Below the pieces are notes generated by a model. It saw only the letters and a program-made list of their open reading frames with translations. It was not told the DNA's origin and made no database searches. A DNA stretch of 64,000 nt from Jeotgalibaca sp. MA1X17-3 (GTDB lineage: Bacteria; Bacillota; Bacilli; Lactobacillales; Aerococcaceae): the NCBI RefSeq assembly GCF_021513155.1, contig NZ_CP090983.1:1158501-1222500 (forward strand), read 5' to 3'. Shown one piece after another: positions 54,814 through 63,996 of this stretch. A program made the translations under genes and the position numbers. Position 1 is the stretch's first letter; the number at the start of each line of letters is the position of its first letter.

Positions 54814-56213
54814 ATGAAAAAAATACATATATATCACTTAAATGATTTGCACTCCCATTTTGAGAATTGGCCCTAAAAATAAGACGTTTTTTGAACAGTC
54901 GAAAAGCTTTTCATCAAGAACAATCGGAAGATGCTTTGTTTTTTGATATAGGGGACTTTCTAGATCGAGTTCATCCGCTAACAGAAGCAACCGATGGACA
55001 AGCTAATATTGAGTTAATGAATACCGTCCCTTTTGATGTGGTAACGATTGGCAATAATGAAGGAATTGGAAACCCAAAAAGAATTCTCAATCAACTCTAT
55101 GATCATGCAAATGTTGATGTTGTCTTAGCGAATCTTTTTGATATAGAAACTCAAAAAATACCAGATTGGGCAGAGGAGTATGTCATTCGTACGACAACAG
55201 ACGGTGTTCGTGTTGGGATCATTGGTTTAACAGCTCCTCTTTATTTAAGTTATCTCCCGAATGGCTGGCAACCAAAAGAATCTTTTGAAATTTTGCCAGA
55301 TTTATTAAAAGAATTGGCCCCGAAGACAGACATCATTATTTTACTATCTCACATGGGCATTATAGAAGATGAACATATGGCAGAAATGTACGAAGATATT
55401 GATTTAATTATTGGTGCCCACACTCATCATGTCTTACCTACCGGAAGGTTGATTGAACAGACGTTACTAACTGGCGGAGGAAAGTGGGGCACTTACGTAG
55501 GACATACGACGTTCACCTTATCGGACAAGCAGCGTATAAAGATGGAAACGGAACTGATTGACTGCTCCCTCCTTCCCGATGTGCCAGAGGATGCTAATGA
55601 AATAGAGGGATTATTTATTGGAGGAGAAGATCTCTTACGTCAAGAAGAAATTATGACACTCCCTTTTTCTTTGAAAACAGATTGGAATCATCATACTGCA
55701 TTAGTAGATTTAGGACTTGATGCGATTACCCAATATGCAGAAGTACAGATTGGAATTTTGAACTCTGGACTTTTTTTAGATGACTTACCCAAAGGAACCA
55801 TTACCAAACAAACTCTGCATCATGTTCTTCCACATCCTATGAAGTTAATCGTGTGCCGAATGAATGGAAGAGACTTCAAAGAAATGATTTGGGGAATGGA
55901 ACGACAAAGAGAAGAGTTACGAACTCGAAAAGTAATGGGAATGGGATTCAGAGGAAAAGTATTCGGTGAATTGTGTTACAAAGGAATAGAAGTTCTACCA
56001 GAATCACATACTATTTTATATGCAGGTAAAAAAATAATGGATGAACAAGAATTATCATTTGTAACAGTAGATCATTATCGATACGTGGATTTTTTTCCTT
56101 CTATAGAGAATAAAGGCAGAAATGAATTGCTATTTCCTTATTTTTTAAGAGAAGTAGTCGGATGGTATCTAGAAGAACACGTTCCAATTATGAATTGTAA
56201 AAGAGGCGATTAA
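54814..56213 (+). pseudogene. 5'-nucleotidase-like metallophosphatase (YunD-like), frameshifted
   Basis: The first frame reads MKKIHIYHLNDLHSHFENWP, with the metallophosphatase motif I NDLHSHF. Then CCC (54871-54873) has lost one C; adding it gives WPLKIRRFLNSRKAFHQ. The rest contains FFDIGDFLDRVHPLTEATDG (motif II), TIGNNEGIG (motif III NNE/H-like) and ILLSHMG with IIGAHTHHVLP. About 465 residues when repaired. YunD and related proteins hydrolyse nucleotides or phosphate esters. No signal peptide in the repaired frame, so probably cytoplasmic. Confidence 0.83.
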
Positions 56214-57008
56214 ATGTTAAAAAAAGAAAGTAAAAAAGAAAAGAAAATACTGAAAGAACAGATTGCTTCTAAACTAGAGGATATTACTACCGAGGTAGAA
56301 GAGCAACAGGAAGTTGAACCAGTCATTTTAAATCAATCAAATGTTACAAAGATTGATGATACTCATGTAAAAATTGAAAATCAAGTCTATGAAGTCGTAG
56401 TTGATTATCGAGATGCGTTTCAAGTGGATGCAATTGTTGAACGACATAATAGCATTCTTAATAAGTATGACTATATCGTAGGTGATTGGGGATATGATCA
56501 ATTGCGTCTAAAAGGGTTCTTTGATGAAAGTAATAATCGAGCACCTTTTGACAAAAAAATTGACTTTTTAGAAGATTATTTATTTGAGTTTTGTAACTTT
56601 GGTTGTGCGTATTTTGTTTTAGAAAAAGAGAAATCTGAGAAAAGTAAGAAATCGAAAAGCCAACGAAAGAAAAAAACGAAACGAGTAGATCACCAAAAAA
56701 GTGAACCACAAAAACCAGAAGCTAAAAAAACACAACCAAGAAAAACAGATATGAAGAATGATAGTAGTAATCGCAAAGTACATACTCCTGTTGTTCCTAA
56801 GCAGAAACCGAGTCCTTCTAATAAGGTATCTCCAAAAAATAAAAAAGAAACACCACCTAATCAAAGTAAAGGTTTTGTCATTAAAAAAACTGAAAATAAA
56901 AAACCACAGACTCAAGTTAAAAATAATAAAACAATTGCAGTAGAACAAGAAAATCCAAAAGCAGATTTCAAAATTCATACGGTAAAAGATGAAAAAAACC
57001 ATAAATAA
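56214..57008 (+). CDS. yutD: YutD family protein with a long basic tail
   Basis: The 264-residue protein contains the conserved YutD domain (about 60-145), with VDYRDAFQVDAIVERHNSILNKYDYIVGDWGYDQLRLKGFF and FCNFGCAYFVL. It is followed by a tail of about 120 residues very rich in Lys, Pro, Gln and Ser (KKTQPRKTDMKN, NKVSPKNKKETPPNQ). Bacillus YutD is only about 100 residues, so the tail is an addition. Such basic, disordered tails often bind RNA or membranes. The gene begins 1 base after the preceding stop. Confidence 0.88.
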   Translation: MLKKESKKEKKILKEQIASKLEDITTEVEEQQEVEPVILNQSNVTKIDDTHVKIENQVYEVVVDYRDAFQVDAIVERHNSILNKYDYIVGDWGYDQLRLKGFFDESNNRAPFDKKIDFLEDYLFEFCNFGCAYFVLEKEKSEKSKKSKSQRKKKTKRVDHQKSEPQKPEAKKTQPRKTDMKNDSSNRKVHTPVVPKQKPSPSNKVSPKNKKETPPNQSKGFVIKKTENKKPQTQVKNNKTIAVEQENPKADFKIHTVKDEKNHK

Positions 57009-57025
57009 TAGAAAATAGGGAGGAA

Positions 57026-57798
57026 ATGATGAACAAAGCATATAAAGGATACTTAATTGATTTAGATGGCACCGTTTATAATGGAAACGAGCCGATTTTG
57101 ACTGCAAGACTATTTGTGGAAGAATTACAAGAAAAAAATATCCCATTTTTATTTTTGACGAACAATGCTACAAAAGAGCCAGAAGATGTCGTGAAATTTT
57201 TGAAAGAAACGTGTGACATTCATACCGATGAAAACCATGTATATACGAGTGGGATGGCTGCGATTGATTATGTAAAAAAAATCATCCAGCAGCAAGAACA
57301 TTAGTGGTAGGAGAAGCTGCTTTAATTAAACAAGCAAAAACAGCTGGATTAATTGTAACTAAAGATGATGTGGAGGTTGTTATTCAAGCTCTGGATCGTG
57401 ATACAACCTATGAGAAGTTAATGGATGCAAGTATGGCAATTCGAAAAGGTGCCGAATTCGTTGTAACCAATACCGATTCTAATTTACCAACAGAATTTGG
57501 TTTTGTTCCTGGTTCAGGTTCACTAACTGCTTTTCTAAAAGCAAGTACTCAAAAAGAACCTACTATAATAGGTAAACCTCATTCACCTATTATGGAAGGA
57601 GCTCTTCAAATGATGGGATTAGAAAAAGATGAAGTAGTGATGATTGGAGACAATTATCATACAGACATCCTTGCGGGAATCCATTTTGGAATAGACACCA
57701 TTTTAACCTTAACTGGATTTACTCAACGAGTTGATTTAGAAGCTAAAGAAGAAAAACCGACTCATATCATCGAGGATTTAAGCGAGTGGCAGCTATGA
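57026..57798 (+). pseudogene. TIGR01457 family HAD hydrolase (YutF/NagD-like), frameshifted
   Basis: The enzyme starts YKGYLIDLDGTVYNGNEPI (motif I DLDGT) and contains FLFLTNNATKEPED (motif II). An eight-A run (57274-57281) lacks one A after DYVKK; restored, NHPAARTLVVGEAALIKQ follows. The second half has FVVTNTDSNLPTEFGFVPGSG, IGKPHSPIMEGAL and VMIGDNYHTDILAGIHFGI (motif IV). About 257 residues repaired. The family includes nucleotide and sugar-phosphate phosphatases. Location next to yutD matches B. subtilis. Likely a homopolymer error. Confidence 0.87.
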
Positions 57799-58424
57799 TG
57801 ATACGAAAATTCGGAAATTTCATTGGATATCTTGCTATCTTTTTATTTATTCTATCATTTGCAATTGCCTTTGTTATTAATTTTACTCCTCTTTATCATT
57901 TTGAAATTTCTTTTTTAAATATTGAGGAGATGACAGGGCTATCGAAAGATATTCTAGTTGATAATTATCGAATTTTGATTAACTATCTAAACGTTCCTTG
58001 GATAGAAGAGTTATCCATGCCAAATTTCCCATCATCAGAAAATGGTTTATTTCATTTTTATGAAGTGAAAAAGTTGTTTCAACTCGACTATGTGATCTTA
58101 TTGATTACTGGTGTTCTTTCATTTTTCTTTATCAAAGAAAAACGTAAAGGTCGAGTTTGGGAGATGGTTCTTCCATTACAGATAATGGCGATCTTACCTA
58201 ATATTTTATTGTTTTTTATCTTTGTTAATTTCAATCGTCTTTTTGTACTATTTCACGAAATCTTTTTTAATAATGATGCATGGATATTTGATGCTCAATC
58301 AGATCCAATTATCCTTGCTTTACCACAAGATTTTTTTATGCACTGTTTTGTTCTTGTTTTCTTAATTCTAGAAATAACCTTGTGGGCACTTTATATATGG
58401 GCGAAAAGAAAAACCGTAAAATAA
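57795..58424 (+). CDS. TIGR01906 family membrane protein
   Basis: This protein of about 209 residues has five membrane helices and the family pattern of TIGR01906, starting MIRKFGNFIGYLAIFLFILSF and continuing NYRILINYLNVPW and GLFHFYEVKKLF. The function is unknown. The start overlaps the preceding stop (ATGA), so it is translationally coupled to the HAD gene. A similar neighbour order is common in lactobacilli, which supports one operon with yutD. Confidence 0.85.
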   Translation: MMIRKFGNFIGYLAIFLFILSFAIAFVINFTPLYHFEISFLNIEEMTGLSKDILVDNYRILINYLNVPWIEELSMPNFPSSENGLFHFYEVKKLFQLDYVILLITGVLSFFFIKEKRKGRVWEMVLPLQIMAILPNILLFFIFVNFNRLFVLFHEIFFNNDAWIFDAQSDPIILALPQDFFMHCFVLVFLILEITLWALYIWAKRKTVK

Positions 58425-58432
58425 TAGAAAAA

Positions 58433-58473
58433 AGACACTTCGAATTTCTCGAAGTGTCTTTTTTCTATTATTT
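58433..58473. terminator. Strong bidirectional terminator
   Basis: AGAAAAAAGACACTTCGA and TCGAAGTGTCTTTTTTCT form an 18-bp stem with a 5-base loop. It lies between the convergent TIGR01906 and pgpA genes and overlaps the pgpA stop codon. Confidence 0.93.
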
Positions 58474-58974
58474 CATAATTTCACTTTTGTTTGGATCATC
58501 ATGGGCAATTCGGCTTGCTGCTGCAGCGGCGATTGCTCCCACAATATCATCTAAAAAAGTATGACATTGTTCATTAGAACGGTCATTTAAGTCTTGAAGA
58601 ATTCCTGGTTTTACCTTATCGATATATCCGTAATTAGTAAATCCAATGGATCCATAAACATTTACAATCGATAAAGCTAAAATTTCATCAATTCCGTAGA
58701 GACCCTCATCATTTACAAGAATATCTCGCAGGGGTTGAGATACTTTACCTTCTTCAGCTAACATATCTAATTCAATTCCCGTAATAATCGCATTTTGAAC
58801 TTCTCTTTTCGTTAAGACTGCTTCCACATTTTTCCGGCAATCTTCACGCGTGATACCAGGTACATAATCTTTTTGTAAGTAGAGTACTAAATCGGCAATA
58901 TCATCCAAATCAATTCCCCGGATAGTTAACAACTCTAAAGCTCTTTCATGTAATTCACTGTGACTTTTTATCAA
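58468..58974 (-). CDS. pgpA: Phosphatidylglycerophosphatase A family protein (YutG-like)
   Basis: This 168-residue PgpA-superfamily protein contains ALELLTIRGIDLDDIADLVLYLQ, GVLIELDMLAEEG-type (here GIELDMLAEEGKV) and DEILALSIVNVYGSIGFTNYGYIDKVKPG, ending with TFLDDIVGAIAAAAASRIAHD. PgpA enzymes dephosphorylate phosphatidylglycerophosphate in membrane lipid synthesis; the soluble YutG subgroup is less well understood. Part of an operon with yumC and yuiD on the minus strand, 15 bases after yumC. Confidence 0.88.
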   Translation of the reverse strand: MIKSHSELHERALELLTIRGIDLDDIADLVLYLQKDYVPGITREDCRKNVEAVLTKREVQNAIITGIELDMLAEEGKVSQPLRDILVNDEGLYGIDEILALSIVNVYGSIGFTNYGYIDKVKPGILQDLNDRSNEQCHTFLDDIVGAIAAAAASRIAHDDPNKSEIMK

Positions 58975-58989
58975 TTTTATTTCCTCCTT

Positions 58990-59982
58990 TTAAAATAGGC
59001 TCGTACTGTGCATTGGCTGCACACGTGTATCTGGATTAATAAAGGCCATGGCATTATTTACTGCAGTAGGTGCTTCGCCGAATCCAGATGCAATTAGTTT
59101 CACTTTTCCTTCATACGTACAGATGTCTCCTACAGCATAGACACCAGGTATAGATGTTTCCATCTTAGAGTTTACCACGATTGCATTTCCTTTTACTTGG
59201 TAACCCCATTTTTTTAACCCACCAATAGATGAAGAAAATCCATAGTTAATTAAAAAATCATCCACATCTATTTCTACGGTCCGTTCTTTACGAACTTCTT
59301 GTAAAACAACTGTATCTAAAGTAGCACCATCTCCATTGATACGAGTAGGTACGAAAGGAGTCATTACTTCAACCGATGAAAGGGATAGCAAATGCAAGCT
59401 ATGTTCTTGCGCGCGAAACTGTGGACGTCTATGTATTAAAATAACTTTTTTAGCAATTGGCTCTAGCGTAAGAGCCCAATCGACTGCGGAATCTCCACCT
59501 CCACAAATTGCGACAGTTTTATCTCTAAAACTTTCTACATTATTAACAAAATAATGCAAGTTCGTATCTTCATACATTTCTGCATGATCTATTTCCAGTT
59601 TTCTTGGCCGGAAAGCACCATTACCAGAAGAGATGATAACTGCTTTTGAGTAATGCAGACACTTTGTTGTTTGGATTTCAAAAATCCCATCTTCATTTTT
59701 TTCTAATTCAAAAGCTTCTTCTTCAAATACAGTGGTTGTATTAAATCGACTCATCTGTTCATGGAGGTCTTTTACTAATTGTTCACCAGTAACTTCAGGT
59801 ATTGCAGCAATATCATAAATGTTTTTTTCTGCATATAACATCCCTGGCTGACCACCCAATTGAGGCAATGCTTCTATAATCTTTACCTTCGCTTGTCGTA
59901 GTCCTGCATAAAATGCTGTAAACATACCGACTGGACCTCCACCGATGATGGTTATATCATAAATCTCTTTATCTTCGTTCAA
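58990..59982 (-). CDS. yumC: Ferredoxin/flavodoxin-NADP reductase (YumC type)
   Basis: This 330-residue flavoprotein has the FAD-binding ITIIGGGPVGMFTAFYAGLRQ, the NADP-binding CGGGDSAVDWALTL and the second FAD site VYAVGDICTYEGKVKLIASG. There is no CxxC pair, which distinguishes it from thioredoxin reductase. It supplies reduced flavodoxin or ferredoxin, and in Firmicutes is often essential. AGGGTTCG is a weak ribosome site. Middle gene of the yuiD-yumC-pgpA group. Confidence 0.92.
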   Translation of the reverse strand: MNEDKEIYDITIIGGGPVGMFTAFYAGLRQAKVKIIEALPQLGGQPGMLYAEKNIYDIAAIPEVTGEQLVKDLHEQMSRFNTTTVFEEEAFELEKNEDGIFEIQTTKCLHYSKAVIISSGNGAFRPRKLEIDHAEMYEDTNLHYFVNNVESFRDKTVAICGGGDSAVDWALTLEPIAKKVILIHRRPQFRAQEHSLHLLSLSSVEVMTPFVPTRINGDGATLDTVVLQEVRKERTVEIDVDDFLINYGFSSSIGGLKKWGYQVKGNAIVVNSKMETSIPGVYAVGDICTYEGKVKLIASGFGEAPTAVNNAMAFINPDTRVQPMHSTSLF

Positions 59983-60005
59983 AACGAACCCTCCAAATTT
60001 CCTTT

Positions 60006-60524
60006 TTAAAGAATACCCATACGAGCATAAATTAAGCGAACAGCAAAGGCTACCGCTATGCCTGTCAACAAGCCAACGAATACTTCAGCTGGTTTATGAC
60101 CAAGATATTTTTTTAAAATCATTTTTTTATCTTGAATTCGCTCCAATGTATCTGTTTGATTTTCATCAGAATACTTGTGTATATAATTTTCTGCAAGAAT
60201 TCTCCATTCCTTTAGTAAATCTACCAAAACGATTCCTTGTTCACCACTTTGACGACGAACACCCATAGAGTCGAACATGACAATGACTCCAAAGGTAGTA
60301 GCAATTGCTACATATCCAGATGCATACCCATATTCTAGAATAAGTGCTGTAATCAAAGCCGTTACCCCGGCTGAGTGAGAACTAGGCATTCCGCCTGTTG
60401 TTGTAACAATAGCTAAGGATGTCTGTTTTCCTTTTAATAATCGTGCAATCGGATATTTAATAATTTGCGTAAAGAAAATAGCGGTTAACGCACAAATTAA
60501 TGGGAAGTTCATAAATATAATCAT
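60006..60524 (-). CDS. Divergent PAP2 family protein (YuiD, DUF212)
   Basis: This 172-residue membrane protein belongs to the DUF212 group of the PAP2 phosphatase superfamily, with GGMPSSHSAGVTAL (catalytic-type SxxH), FDSMGVRRQSGEQ and GHKPAEVFVGLLTGI. The conserved His residues suggest a phosphatase acting on lipid phosphates. Three to four helices. It is first in the minus-strand operon with yumC 23 bases downstream. Confidence 0.87.
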   Translation of the reverse strand: MIIFMNFPLICALTAIFFTQIIKYPIARLLKGKQTSLAIVTTTGGMPSSHSAGVTALITALILEYGYASGYVAIATTFGVIVMFDSMGVRRQSGEQGIVLVDLLKEWRILAENYIHKYSDENQTDTLERIQDKKMILKKYLGHKPAEVFVGLLTGIAVAFAVRLIYARMGIL

Positions 60525-60756
60525 TCAAGCGCACCCTTCGTCAGTTGTTGTAATCATTATCTATAATAACATGAAACCTTTTACTTCTGATAATAAAATT
60601 AACTAGTCGTTTAGATTAGTCCTTTGCATTTTGAAATCTCAAAAGAAAATAGATAGTAAGTGAAAAATATAAAGTTAAGTTAATCAGTAAATAAGATAGA
60701 AGAAATATACTTGCTTCAGGACTTTTTAATGCAATCAAAACTTACTTTACTAATTA

Positions 60757-60785
60757 TTGATTGTTGTTTTTTATAATTTTATAGC
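60757..60785 (+). promoter_or_regulatory. Promoter of the cyclophilin gene
   Basis: TTGATT, a 17-base spacer and TATAGC, about 35 bases before the start codon. Confidence 0.5.
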
Positions 60786-60819
60786 TTATGATGAAATAAA
60801 GAGAAGAGGAGATGAAATA

Positions 60820-61410
60820 ATGACAAAATTACCACAGGTAAGTGAACATAGTGAAAATGAAATAAACGTAACAATGAAAACAAGTAAAGGGGACATCAAA
60901 TTTAGATTATTCCCAGACCGTGCACCTAAAGCAGTTGAAAACTTTGTTGGTTTAGCTAAAAAAGGATATTACAACGGAATTATTTTCCATCGCGTCATCA
61001 ATAACTTCATGATTCAAGGTGGAGATCCTACAGGTACAGGAATGGGTGGAGCAAGTATTTGGGATAAGTCTTTTGAAGATGAGTTCAACAATGGTTTATT
61101 CAATATACATGGTGCACTTTCCATGGCAAATGCAGGTCCAAACACAAATGGCAGTCAATTTTTCATTGTAACAGCAAATAACGTTCCGAATGACATGCTT
61201 TCTCAACTAAAAGATGGTGGTTGGCCCGCTGAAATTATTGATGTTTATGCAAAACAAGGGGGAACACCTTGGTTAGATAATCGTCACACTGTTTTCGGTC
61301 AAGTAGATTCAGGCTTGGATGTTGCGTATGCAATACAAGATGTTGAAAAGAATGCAGCGGATAAACCATTGGAAGATGTAGTATTAGAAGAAGTTATCGT
61401 CGAAGGTTAA
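60820..61410 (+). CDS. Peptidyl-prolyl cis-trans isomerase, cyclophilin type
   Basis: This 196-residue cytoplasmic cyclophilin has the family motifs GYYNGIIFHRVINNFMIQGGDPTGTGMGG, LSMANAGPNTNGSQFFIVTA and HTVFGQVDSGLDV. The catalytic Arg is in FHRV. It assists folding of proline-containing proteins. ATG 60820 is preferred because AGAGGAGATG precedes it; the earlier frame start lacks a ribosome site. No signal peptide. Confidence 0.93.
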   Translation: MTKLPQVSEHSENEINVTMKTSKGDIKFRLFPDRAPKAVENFVGLAKKGYYNGIIFHRVINNFMIQGGDPTGTGMGGASIWDKSFEDEFNNGLFNIHGALSMANAGPNTNGSQFFIVTANNVPNDMLSQLKDGGWPAEIIDVYAKQGGTPWLDNRHTVFGQVDSGLDVAYAIQDVEKNAADKPLEDVVLEEVIVEG

Positions 61411-61464
61411 GGTTTACTTCATGAAGACTATAGAGTTTTTGCCTATCGTTTTCTTCACAAAACA

Positions 61465-61473
61465 TGTTATAAT
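61465..61473 (+). promoter_or_regulatory. Extended -10 promoter of the S1 gene
   Basis: TG-T-TATAAT 33 bases before the start codon; no strong -35. Confidence 0.6.
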
Positions 61474-61505
61474 GAAGGTGTATAGTGAAGGGAAGTTAAT
61501 TAATA

Positions 61506-61901
61506 ATGAAATATAGAATAGGAGATGTTGTTACCGGTAAAATTACTGGTATACAGTCTTACGGTATATTCGTAGCATTGGATAAACAAACACAGGGACT
61601 CATTCATATTTCGGAATGCAAGCATGGATACGTTACAAACTTAGATGGATTAGCTAAACAAGATGAGGATGTCGTTGCAAAAATTATTGATATCGACGAA
61701 TACACCCAAAAAATTAGCTTGTCTTTAAGAGCTTTGGATAAGTTGCCGCTTCCAGCTTATCCGTCCCGGAAAAAGTATAAGAGGAGACGATATTCTCCTC
61801 ATATAGGATTTGTCTCCTTACGTGATAAAATGCCGGTTTGGATTGAAGAAGCAAAACAGGACGAGAAATCACGAATTTCCGAAATGGTAAATGGAAATTA
61901 A
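61506..61901 (+). CDS. S1 RNA-binding domain protein (CvfD/YugI-like)
   Basis: This 131-residue protein has one S1 domain at residues 1-75 (YRIGDVVTGKITGIQSYGIFVALD and GLIHISECKHGYVTN). It continues with a basic segment KKYKRRRYSPHIGFVSLRDKMP and an acidic tail. This matches the general stress/ribosome-associated family YugI/GSP13/CvfD, which binds RNA and affects translation of particular mRNAs. Single domain, normal length, AAGGGAAG ribosome site. The next gene begins 32 bases later. Confidence 0.9.
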   Translation: MKYRIGDVVTGKITGIQSYGIFVALDKQTQGLIHISECKHGYVTNLDGLAKQDEDVVAKIIDIDEYTQKISLSLRALDKLPLPAYPSRKKYKRRRYSPHIGFVSLRDKMPVWIEEAKQDEKSRISEMVNGN

Positions 61902-61933
61902 AATACTATTATATGGAAAAGGGATGAAAGATT

Positions 61934-62337
61934 ATGACCAGAAAGAATCATGTTGCTGGGACAATTATGGTAACAAATCAACAAGGAGAATCTTTTTTTC
62001 TGGTACACCATCTAGAAGGGAAACTTTTTTTCCTTTTGAATTAATAGATACAGAAGACCGATCACCGATGGGGATCATTATGAAAAGATTACTTCAACAT
62101 GTCACGATCAGTTCTGATTCATTACGCTTGATGGATCTAACAAATATAAAAGAAGAAGACTCTAAAACACCTCTTTTTGTATTTGATATAGTAGAAACAC
62201 CTGCGAATCCAGATACCATATTAATAGATAGTGACGTTATGTTTTGGAGAAGAGCAAAGGATTTAAAGTATTTATGGGATGAATGTAATTTTGAAGGTGT
62301 TCCCATATATCACGCACCGCAATTAGAAATGGACTAA
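61934..62337 (+). pseudogene. Conserved hypothetical protein, frameshifted
   Basis: ATG 61934 reads MTRKNHVAGTIMVTNQQGESFFLVHHLEGKLFF. A seven-T run (62025-62031) then lacks one T. Restoring it gives LFFPFELIDTEDRSPMGII and continues to TAA 62337, about 134 residues. The N-terminal hydrophobic strand with AGTIMVT resembles the first strands of Nudix proteins, but no Nudix box is present. I do not recognise the family. It lies between the S1 gene and pgi, and may be co-transcribed with both. Confidence 0.65.
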
Positions 62338-62361
62338 ACAAAAAGAGATGGAGGAAATTTA

Positions 62362-63708
62362 ATGGCACATATTCAATTTGATTACTCAAAAGCGCTACAG
62401 TTCTTTGGTAAACATGAATTAGATAACTTACAAGTACAAGTATCCGCAGCAGACAAAACACTACGTGAAGGTACGGGTGCAGGTGGAGACTTTGTAGGTT
62501 GGGTAGATTGGCCAGAAAATTACGATAAAGAAGAATTTGCACGCATCAAAAAAGCAGCAGAAAAGATCCAAAGTGATTCCGAAGTTCTAGTAGTTATCGG
62601 AATAGGTGGATCCTATTTAGGTGCTAGAGCAGCAATAGACTTTTTGAACCATACTTTTAATAACTTGCAATCAAAAGAAGATCGTAAAGCACCTCAAGTC
62701 TTTTTTGCAGGAAATAGCATTAGTTCTACATACTTAGCAGATCTTATTGAAGTGATTGGTGATCGTGATTTCTCAGTAAATATGATTTCTAAATCTGGTA
62801 CAACAACAGAGCCTGCTATTGCTTTCCGTGTATTCAAGAAATTATTGATTGATAAATACGGAAAAGAAGAAGCAGTAAAACGTATTTATTCTACCACCGA
62901 TAAAGAACGTGGAGCAGCAAAACATGAAGCTGATGTAGAAGGATATGAAACATTTGTTATTCCAGATGATATTGGTGGACGCTTTACTGTTTTAACTGCT
63001 GTTGGGTTACTACCAATTGCTGTTAGTGGCGCAGATATTGATGCAATCATGGAAGGTGCTAAAGATGCTCGTAAAGCATATTCTGATTCAGACTTAGAAA
63101 AAAATGGTGCATATCAATATGCAGCAATCCGTAATATTTTGTACCGTAAAGGAAAAGTCACTGAATTATTAATTAACTATGAACCAGGAATGCAATATTT
63201 CTCAGAATGGTGGAAACAACTATTCGGAGAGTCTGAAGGAAAAGATGAAAAAGGTATTTTCCCTGCTAGTGCAAACTTTTCTACAGATTTGCATTCATTG
63301 GGACAATACATTCAAGAAGGTAGACGTAATATCTTCGAAACAGTTATTAAAGTAGATAACCCTCGAAAAAATTTGGATATTCCTATGCAAGATGAAGACT
63401 TGGATGGTTTACAATACTTACAAGGAAAAGATCTTGATTTTGTGAACACCAAAGCTTATCAAGGTACTTTACTAGCTCATACTGATGGAGATGTTCCAAA
63501 CCTGTTGTTATCCATTCCTAAAATGGATGCTTATAGTTTAGGTTATCTTATCTACTTCTTCGAAATTGCAGTTGGAATTTCTGGATATTTAAATGGAGTT
63601 AATCCATTTGATCAACCAGGTGTAGAAGCGTATAAGAAAAATATGTTTGCATTACTAGGAAAGCCTGGGTATGAAGAGTTAGCGAAAGATTTGAATAGTA
63701 GACTATAA
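62362..63708 (+). CDS. pgi: Glucose-6-phosphate isomerase
   Basis: This 448-residue enzyme interconverts glucose 6-phosphate and fructose 6-phosphate at the head of glycolysis. Signatures include VVIGIGGSYLGARAAIDFL, ISKSGTTTEPAIAFRVFK, GGRFTVLTAVGLLPIAVSG and HSLGQYIQEGRRNIFET (catalytic region). It is the shorter Firmicute form and complete. GGAGG is the ribosome site. No separate promoter is obvious, so it may be read from the S1 gene promoter. Confidence 0.96.
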   Translation: MAHIQFDYSKALQFFGKHELDNLQVQVSAADKTLREGTGAGGDFVGWVDWPENYDKEEFARIKKAAEKIQSDSEVLVVIGIGGSYLGARAAIDFLNHTFNNLQSKEDRKAPQVFFAGNSISSTYLADLIEVIGDRDFSVNMISKSGTTTEPAIAFRVFKKLLIDKYGKEEAVKRIYSTTDKERGAAKHEADVEGYETFVIPDDIGGRFTVLTAVGLLPIAVSGADIDAIMEGAKDARKAYSDSDLEKNGAYQYAAIRNILYRKGKVTELLINYEPGMQYFSEWWKQLFGESEGKDEKGIFPASANFSTDLHSLGQYIQEGRRNIFETVIKVDNPRKNLDIPMQDEDLDGLQYLQGKDLDFVNTKAYQGTLLAHTDGDVPNLLLSIPKMDAYSLGYLIYFFEIAVGISGYLNGVNPFDQPGVEAYKKNMFALLGKPGYEELAKDLNSRL

Positions 63709-63715
63709 AAGAATT

Positions 63716-63750
63716 TAAAAAAGAAGAAGCATATGCTTCTTCTTTTTTTA
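63716..63750 (+). terminator. Terminator of pgi
   Basis: AAAAAAGAAGAAGC and GCTTCTTCTTTTTTT form a hairpin with an ATAT loop and a T-tract. Confidence 0.92.
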
Positions 63751-63840
63751 TTGAAGTCATATCATGATAGAAGCAATCGAAATTAAGAATGAAAAGATTC
63801 ACAGGTTAACAAGGCCTGCATCTCAGTGGTAAAGTTTATG

Positions 63841-63902
63841 TTGACAATAAATAAAAGAAATTCATATTTATGTTTGACATCATCTCTTCCGCATGATATT
63901 AT
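63841..63902 (+). promoter_or_regulatory. Tandem strong promoters (rRNA-operon type)
   Basis: P1: TTGACA (63841-63846) with TATTTA at 63865-63870. P2: TTGACA (63874-63879), a 17-base spacer and TATTAT (63897-63902), nearly consensus. A third TTGACA is at 63994-63999 by the window edge. Stacked consensus promoters of this kind usually drive rRNA operons in Firmicutes. No 16S sequence is in the window, so this is a prediction. Confidence 0.65.
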
Positions 63903-63960
63903 TCTTAAGTCGCTTGTTTGCAAGAGCGAAGAAACGGATTCAGAAGAACGACAATAAATA

Positions 63961-63996
63961 CAACAATAAAATAAAAAACATTTTATTTTATTGTTG
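63961..63996. repeat. 36-base perfect inverted repeat before the third promoter
   Basis: CAACAATAAAATAAAA (63961-63976) and TTTTATTTTATTGTTG (63981-63996) are perfect inverted copies with a 4-base centre (AACA). The right arm ends inside the third TTGACA. It could be a cruciform, a pause hairpin or a protein site. Confidence 0.6.

Noticed and set aside
56619..57146. 175-residue Phe-rich frame on the minus strand inside yutD
   Set aside because: It is the complement of a lysine-rich tail (AAA codons read as TTT); not a real membrane protein.
63815..63840. tRNA-like string resembling a D-arm (CTCAGTGGTAAAG)
   Set aside because: No acceptor stem, anticodon arm or T-arm is found around it.
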